Below are positions 57,911-64,000 of a stretch of DNA of 64,000 nucleotides, in pieces. Position 1 is the first letter of the stretch. Each line of letters opens with the position of its first letter. The DNA is from Arthonia radiata (taxonomy: Eukaryota > Ascomycota > Arthoniomycetes > Arthoniales > Arthoniaceae). Location of the stretch: assembly GCA_002989075.1 (NCBI GenBank), contig PSQN01000017.1, positions 1 to 64,000 of the forward strand. Direction: 5' to 3'. The translations under genes and the position numbers were made by a program. A model generated the notes under the pieces. The model worked only from the letters and a program-made list of their open reading frames with translations. It made no database searches and had not been told where the DNA came from.

Positions 57911-59184
57911 ATGGCGCCCGCGCGCTTCATTCCCGTCTACAAGCCCAAGGTATACTCTCCAACAAGGACAATGTAATCTGTACAATCTCCAAGCTTACAA
58001 GGCCTTTCCAGAAATTCCTTGGCCTGATGTCCCTGCGCACCGGCGCCCAGCTCATCATCCTTGCCTTTCTCATCAACAAGCTCACCGGCTTCTACGGCCT
58101 GCTCGCCATCGCAACCGGCTACGAGATCTCCCCCGTTCAACTCTCCATGTACATCTACTCCCTCGTCGCTCTCGGTCTAGGCGCCTATCTCATGCCCTTC
58201 ATTCGCAAGGGTCCACAGGCGCCGCTGCAAAACCTGGCCCTCGGATGGCTCTACCTGATCGATTCGGCCGTGAACCTGCTTTATACCCTCGCTTTCGGCC
58301 TTTCATGGTTCCTCGTCCTTGCACAGAGCACCGCCGATCCATCCGCCGGCGCCGACGGCCCTGACAAGAAGGCGAGCGCTGGTGCGGGACAGGGCATGAT
58401 GGACGACACCGCGGGCTTCACGAATCCGTCCTTCACCGTTTCTTCAGTCGACGTGGTCGTCACATCCGGCTCTCCGCGCGCAACGATGGATGCAGCGTTG
58501 GTTGGTAAACCAGGCCGCTCTCATCAGACCTCCGACGCAGCCGCCCACGCTGCAGCCATGACCGGCGGCGGTGCCCTCACTCACGCGGTTCTATCCCGTG
58601 AATCTATGTCCTCACTCATGACCATCACGGCTCTTTGGCTCCTTCGCGTCTACACTATCCTCGTCATGCTCGCCTACGCCCGCTCAGTCCTCCGCCAGCA
58701 TATTGTCATCCAGTCACAAGCCGTCGGCGGCCTCAACGAATTCACACCAGTCGACAAGGACAGTTCCAGCGCGCACACATACGTGCAAGACCACCCGTTC
58801 GCGAAAGGCACGCCTGCGGGCGAGGGCTGGCAAGGCGCCATTGGGCGCATCATGCTCAGCTGCGGCAAGAATTACTGGCTGGGCATGGAGGACGCGTCGG
58901 ATGCCGCCAGCCAAGATGAAGAGTGGGCTAGAAGCCTCGGCGAGCGGTTCCAAGGCCGCTCAAGAAGGAGGGCGAGCACGAGAACCAGTGTTGGGACCAG
59001 TATCGGCAGTTTTCAGGAGGCGCAGGCGGGACGTGGTGAGAGGGAAAGGAGACGACGAGCCGGCACAGGTCCTCCACCGCCTCCCCCGCAAGGCTTGGGC
59101 GTGACCACGAACCTTGCTGGCGAGGGGGGGAGTGGGAGTGTGCCGAGGGTTAGGCCGATTGAGTTAAGCAGTATAAGCAAGTGA
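57911..59184 (+). CDS. kei1: Kei1, regulatory subunit of inositol phosphorylceramide synthase
   Basis: Exon 57911-57949 (13 codons, MAPARFIPVYKPK), a 62-bp intron (GTATAC...CAG), and exon 58012-59184 give 403 residues. The N-terminal KFLGLMSLRTGAQLIILAFLINKLTGFYGLLAI segment (broken here by residues 14-46) is the family hallmark, with further membrane helices near QLSMYIYSLVALGLGAYLM, AVNLLYTLAFGLSWFL and TALWLLRVYTILVML. The C-terminal ~150 residues are cytosolic and Arg/Ser/Pro-rich. In yeast Kei1 is a Golgi protein that binds Aur1 and is needed for IPC synthase activity in sphingolipid synthesis. The acceptor at 58011 was chosen because it restores the conserved KFLGL reading. Confidence 0.88.
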
Positions 59185-59926
59185 GACATTGCTTGTAAAG
59201 TACTTTGGTTGCGGTCATCGTGCTGGTTGGGATGGATGGTCACTCGTTAAAGCGGGCATTAATCGCACGAAACGGCGCTCCAAGGCTGACGCTTGTGCAG
59301 CAATGATATTGTACAGATGCATCTTGCCCCATACAGACGCTCCAAGTGAAAGATCCAGCCAGAGTCACTTTTTGATCGAATGGTCTGTCATGCGCACCTG
59401 CCGTTAAATCCCAGCACCAATTGAGGAGGCTGCGGAACAGACAAATCTAACACCTTTGTGTTCGGTCCCCGTCAGCGTAAGTGCAATGTTCGAGGTATCT
59501 AGTCGATGCTCGACACCCATGAAGCGATCGATCCTCGTACTTCCTCCTTCTGCGGACTCTGCTACTACGTCCACTCTGGCGCCTTCGAAATGAGAGTGAT
59601 GGAGGAGTATGTGTCATTTGCTTATGTTGACAATCGACATCTTACATTCTCTCCGCTGTCTTTTGCATGCGGCTGCTCGCTGATATTGCCATCCTCGATT
59701 CGACACCGCAGACCAAGAGAAGATCGTTACCGTCTTGTGCTGGTACGTTCATGAAACGAGTTCAAGGTATCTATGCCGCCTAGTTACGACCAATCCAGCC
59801 TATGTATCGTCCTGGCCGCCTTGGGTGGACTTCGTAGCATCGTGTCCACGAAGCGATCCTGGAGTTGCCGGTCTTGTTGCTGAGTCGTCGCATTCATGGT
59901 AGCAATCCGCATTGACACAGTCAGAA
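59185..59926. other. Convergent intergenic region
   Basis: About 740 bp between the 3' ends of the Kei1 (+) and FAD monooxygenase (-) genes. Short frames here lack coding character. Nothing else is recognised. Confidence 0.45.
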
Positions 59927-61882
59927 TCACAATTGTGCACGTGGGGCCTGACTCTGTGTGACAGACTCTCCAATCCCTACAGCAAACGAGCCAAAGTAAG
60001 CATTCAGCGCATCCACCGTACCCGAACCCTCCACAAGCTTGACAACGCAGCCGATGTAACCATCCGGCCTCACCACGATAACGGCACTTTGGGCGTCTTG
60101 AGCACCCTCTGTCCATGGGCCACCAAGCATCTTCGCATGTCCCGCTGCTTTGGCGTCTGGCACGCGCTTGTCCCAGACATTGTCCGCGTACACGCTGTCC
60201 CTGTATCGTAGTAGAAGTGTTGGCAGGCAAGTGTCAACCTCAACTTCGGATCGTTGGGCGGCGAACACCGTGCAGAAGCTGAAGAAGTGCGAATGCGGGT
60301 TGTGCCGCTCGTGGTAGTCGACCGTGGCAATGTCGCGTCGAAGATGCGCGCCAAGGTAGCTGTTGGGGCGCATGCTCGCTTTTGCGAAGTCTTCGAGGTT
60401 GCGATTCATCCGGTCTTTGGCCTGGAGCTTGCCTGCAAAGACGAAGATACGGAAAGAGCCATTGACAGGTATCTCCTGCTCCAGGTTGACTACGTTGGCA
60501 TCTGTAACGCGCGTGGCGGTGACAGGTGGGAGAATGCGGCCGGTGCGCAGAGGTGTCTGTTCCGGATATGATAAGAAAAGGCCCGAACGCGCGGGATGCG
60601 AAGGAGACCAGTTGAAGATGTTGTTCTGATACGCGACACCATACCCGCTGGTGAATTCGCAGTTCTCTTTGAAAGTCTTGACGAAAGGATTTTCCTCCAT
60701 ACTGGAGTGCCCACCAGAAGCGTTGCTCGCGCTGCCCACTTCGGCACTGCCGGGCTGCTTCGTCGAGAAGAGCTTGGAGTACTTGGCGTCAAAGTTGAGG
60801 AGTTCCTCTGCGATGTGCTTGCGCTCGGACTCGTACGTGGAAAGTACTGAGCGTTGCAGGAAGCCTGTTTCGACGCCGTGCATCTTCCACGCCAGATTTT
60901 GGGCATCGAGAAAGGCTGTATTCATGCCTTGGCCGGCTTTCGGCGAGTGGGTGTGACATGCGTCGCCGCCCATCAGCACGCGGTTATCGACGGTATATCG
61001 TTCGGCAATGCCTTGACCGATGGGATAGACTGAGTACCACTCTACATTTTCCCATTCGATGAAGTAAGGCTTTAGTATCTTTTTCGCAGCCAGCTGAACC
61101 TCCTCAGTCGTGGCGGTCTTGCGAGGGTTAAAGTCTGAATCTGTCGATGACGCAAGCTGAATGTACAGACGGACCATGTTGGCTTCACGAGGAATCACCA
61201 TGATCGACCCGGCGTCGGAGTGGATGGTGCACTTCATCTTGATATCCGGAAAGTTGGTCCGTACAACTCCGTCCATTACACCCCACACATGGCTGATGGG
61301 GTCTTTGTGGCGGACTGGGATGTCTAGTTTGTTACGTACAAGCGACCTGGCGCCTTCCCCAGAGAAGAGATACTTTGCGCGAACTGTCTCTCGAGATTTG
61401 TCATCCACGTGCTCCAGTTGCACTTGGACGGGATGATCTGGATCTGCGCCGTCATTTTCAAAGTCGAGGATCGTCCACGGTCGCTGGATAGAGCCTCCAT
61501 TATTCTCTATGTCTGCGATGAATGTCCTTTCGATGAGTCCTTGATGCAACAGCGCGGTAAAGGGATAGCGAGCGTCAATGAAGTCAGGACACGAAGCCCA
61601 GGTGCCGGTTCGTACGATGCCATCCTTGCCATTTGGATCCCAAAAAGCCACCTCATAGACGCGCGCAGGCTTGTGTTTGAAAATGTCGGCTTTGAGGCCC
61701 ATGTTCTTCAGGAGCTCAATAGACCGCGGTTGGATGCCATCGGCTCGACCAGTCGGTGTAGGCTCGGCTCTGTTGTCGATGTGCTTGATCTTGTAGCCCC
61801 ATCTTGCGAGATAGCAAGACAGTAGCAGTCCTACAGGACCAGCACCTATAACAACAATGTCGAACGTTTCTTGGCGAGGCAT
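59927..61882 (-). CDS. Phenol-hydroxylase-type FAD monooxygenase
   Basis: A single-exon 651-residue protein starting [18 protein letters not shown]; the open frame runs 20 codons further upstream but only from a TTG. The Rossmann FAD motif GAGPVG is at residues 13-18, and the second FAD motif is [19 protein letters not shown]. In place of the usual DG motif it reads [10 protein letters not shown]. The ~200-residue C-terminal part corresponds to the thioredoxin-like dimerisation domain of phenol 2-monooxygenases. The family hydroxylates phenolic rings using NADPH and O2, either in aromatic catabolism or in secondary metabolism. It is divergent from a P450 gene, with 779 bp between them. Confidence 0.9.
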   Translation of the reverse strand: MPRQETFDIVVIGAGPVGLLLSCYLARWGYKIKHIDNRAEPTPTGRADGIQPRSIELLKNMGLKADIFKHKPARVYEVAFWDPNGKDGIVRTGTWASCPDFIDARYPFTALLHQGLIERTFIADIENNGGSIQRPWTILDFENDGADPDHPVQVQLEHVDDKSRETVRAKYLFSGEGARSLVRNKLDIPVRHKDPISHVWGVMDGVVRTNFPDIKMKCTIHSDAGSIMVIPREANMVRLYIQLASSTDSDFNPRKTATTEEVQLAAKKILKPYFIEWENVEWYSVYPIGQGIAERYTVDNRVLMGGDACHTHSPKAGQGMNTAFLDAQNLAWKMHGVETGFLQRSVLSTYESERKHIAEELLNFDAKYSKLFSTKQPGSAEVGSASNASGGHSSMEENPFVKTFKENCEFTSGYGVAYQNNIFNWSPSHPARSGLFLSYPEQTPLRTGRILPPVTATRVTDANVVNLEQEIPVNGSFRIFVFAGKLQAKDRMNRNLEDFAKASMRPNSYLGAHLRRDIATVDYHERHNPHSHFFSFCTVFAAQRSEVEVDTCLPTLLLRYRDSVYADNVWDKRVPDAKAAGHAKMLGGPWTEGAQDAQSAVIVVRPDGYIGCVVKLVEGSGTVDALNAYFGSFAVGIGESVTQSQAPRAQL

Positions 61883-62661
61883 CCTAGCGAACGCCACCAA
61901 TACCACAGCAGTGATGAAACGGAAGTCACGGGAATGGCGCAAGTGAGGTCGATATCAGGATGGACGCGAGAAAGGGAGTACTACGTGATGCTTGCAAGAT
62001 CTATCGAGCAAGCCAGAATAATGAAGAGGAACGAGCTTATAAGCTTATGGGATGGGAAGCTTTGTGGTTAACATAGGCTAGACCTTCAGGGCTTCGGAGG
62101 GCGAGATGTTGATAGATCGCTGAAGATGCGAAATCTTGACGTTGAAAGTACCGTTTGCAGATACCATTATCATAGCATTTGCGCCGCAGCTGCTCGCAAA
62201 GAGGAGAGTATCGAACAAGGTGTGGCGGAATCTGAGGGTCGGGAGAAGAAGTCGGGATGAGTCGACCTCGTCCGAAACGCGTCCTCGACCAGATTGCCGC
62301 TAGCGCTGCCGAGTGTGGGGTAGCGCATCTATAGCACCGCATATGCTTCCTCCCCTCTTTTGAGGAGATGTGAGCAGGTCGAGCAGGAACCGGGGAGATG
62401 AGTATCGACCACATGACATATCTTGAAGGCTTCAAGTCGAGGAAAGCTCACGCCGCAGACCGTCAGATGAAGCAGATCGACGTCCAAAGTCGGCTATCAT
62501 CCCTCTACAGCGATTAGGTATACTTACTCGGTGCTGCGAGCTCCCCGAGTGGATGCGAAGGCCGAGCTTGCCTTGCTTCGCTATAAGAAAAGACGCCCTG
62601 GCATCACATTCCCTGATTTGTCACCCTACCGTATACGCTTTGGCTTCGCACAAAAGCTGTA
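61883..62661. promoter_or_regulatory. Divergent promoter between FAD monooxygenase and P450 genes
   Basis: A 779-bp spacer between two oppositely oriented oxygenase genes. A TATA-like CTATAAGAAAAG lies at 62581-62592, about 80 bp upstream of the P450 start. The arrangement would allow co-regulation; no specific operator is recognised. Confidence 0.5.
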
Positions 62662-64000
62662 ATGATGCAGTCCCCTAACGAAATTCTGGTCAATAACGCC
62701 ACACTCTGGTTGATTGTGCTGCCTGTAGTAGCAAGCGTACCACTGATCCTATATATTGTGTATCAACGCCTTTTCTCGCCACTCGCCGGAATACCAGGGC
62801 CTTTCTTCGCGTCAATCTCGCGCCTTTGGCTGACCTACGTGGTCTACAAGGGGGGGATGAATGAAAGATTGCCAGCCCTCCATCGCCAATATGGAAACCT
62901 CGTCAGAGTGGCGCCCAATGAAGTGCATGTCTATTGACCTGGGATACGAACGGATAAGGCTGACCTTGACAGGAGCGTATCTGATCCAGACGCTATTCGA
63001 AAGATTTACAGTGGGTCACTACAACAAGCACGGGACCGAGTGGAGGCTGACTCTCCTGCAGCTGCTGGGTCTGGCTTCCGTAAATCAGACTGGTGTATGT
63101 CTCAACTTTGGCATGGAATGCGCTTAAATTTGTCTTCAATTGACGTCTTCCTGCTGTAGACAGTGTATGGCAAGGTCATCGCAAGTTCGATCTTTTTGGC
63201 GAGCGCGACGAGAAAGTGCACGGAAATCAACGGAGGCTTGTGAGCTCAGCATACTCTATGAAGTCAATTCAAGACCTGGAGAAGTATATCGACAGTGCGC
63301 TGGGTCACTTCCTAAGGCGCATGGACGACATTAGGTCCGACACCGTCGACATGGCCCAATGGATCCAATTATTCGCTTTTGGTATGGCTGTCGAGCCTAC
63401 CCTCGGTACTCGTACTTACTAATGTCAACAGACGTCATTGGCGAGGTAACTTTTTCGAAGCGGTTTGGCTTCATGGATGTTGGAGACCAAGATGGATCTT
63501 TCGGGTACGTCTCAGAGCATTCACACACATTGTTCTGTTGCCTTGGATGCAGTGTTCGCCAGCCGGTGCATCGACGTCACATTAATGCACCTTGTTTAAA
63601 TTGTTAGAATCCTCAGAAGTAGCTGCGTTGACACCTTGCTACTAGGACTATTCATAGAGCCATTAAATCGGCTTCTTGGCTGGGCCAGATCCCTTGGCTT
63701 TACTGGCTCGGTGTGTATTGCGGTGCACTTACAAGGAGACCGGATGAGATGTTCTGATGCTTCTGCAGATGATTACCTTAGTCCACTATTTGGACATCAG
63801 GCCGCGTGCCAAGCCCGTCACGGTAGCATTCGCTCTTTCGCTGTTCGTGAGGTCGCTGCACGACAGGACCGTGGTAGCGATCATGATGACATACTTGGCA
63901 AACTCTTCACCGTTCACGCACAACGGCCAAACGAGTTTGACGAAGCAGCTGTTGCTTCCGTCAGTAAACCTATGCACGAGCCTCGTTGGCTTTACTGACC
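62662..64000 (+). CDS. Cytochrome P450, N-terminal part (gene continues past the window)
   Basis: Six exons were placed: 62662-62924, 62973-63094, 63160-63381, 63432-63504, 63646-63710 and 63769-63963, with a further intron starting GTAAAC at 63964. About 313 residues are visible. An N-terminal anchor (LWLIVLPVVASVPLILYIVY) and a Pro-rich hinge (LAGIPGPFFA) are followed by RVAPNEVSVSDPDAIRKIYS, WQGHRKFDLF, HGNQRRLVSSAYS (C-helix region), DVIGEVTFSKRFGF and WLGQIPWLYWL. The I-helix and the heme-binding Cys lie beyond 64000. Intron 1 is GC-AG (GCATGT...CAG); this choice alone yields the conserved PNEVSVSDPD junction. The last residues before the edge (PNEFDEAAVAS) precede the I-helix. Confidence 0.88.

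Overview
This window is the left end of a chromosome of a filamentous ascomycete (Pezizomycotina, perhaps Dothideomycetes). It opens with CCCTAA telomere repeats. The next ~21 kb is AT-rich and transition-degraded in the manner of repeat-induced point mutation (RIP). The rest is ordinary fungal gene space with short GT-AG introns (47-141 bp) carrying CTGAC/CTAAC branch sites. The class-level placement is inference; telomere type, RIP and gene content are read from the sequence.

Layout: 1-101 telomere; 102-549 telomere-associated sequence, repeated once internally at 11226-11672; 549-8347 three nested LTR fossils (a truncated Gypsy copy, interrupted by a solo LTR, interrupted by a complete minus-strand Gypsy copy with 257-bp LTRs and TACCT target duplications); 8348-13151 strongly degraded AT-rich DNA; 13152-20424 a complete but broken Gypsy chromovirus with 450-bp LTRs and CTTAG target duplications; 20425-20945 more AT-rich relic. 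Gene space starts abruptly at 21005.

Genes from 21 to 64 kb: MDP-1-type HAD phosphatase, unknown 235-aa protein, 3-dehydroshikimate dehydratase-like protein (3 exons), LRR protein (5 exons), secreted GH76 mannanase-like enzyme, mitochondrial i-AAA protease Yme1, Uds1-domain coiled-coil protein, secreted GH13 alpha-amylase (4 exons), ING-family PHD protein, MAPEG-like membrane protein, ACC-synthase-like aminotransferase (9 exons), large disordered protein, intracellular trypsin-like protease, SUR7-family eisosome protein, TEX30/KANSL3-like hydrolase, a tRNA-His gene, two small unknown proteins, Kei1 (IPC synthase subunit), and a divergent pair made of a phenol-hydroxylase-type FAD monooxygenase and a cytochrome P450 that runs off the right edge. 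Most are housekeeping or cell-surface genes. The FAD monooxygenase/P450 pair is the only hint of a metabolic cluster and may continue past 64 kb.

The most unusual item is the tRNA-His(GTG) gene at 54224-54363. Besides a small insert at the canonical tRNA-intron site next to the anticodon, its D-loop carries a ~54-nt insert that begins GTTAGT, contains CTGAC and ends TAG, so it looks exactly like the spliceosomal introns of the neighbouring protein genes.
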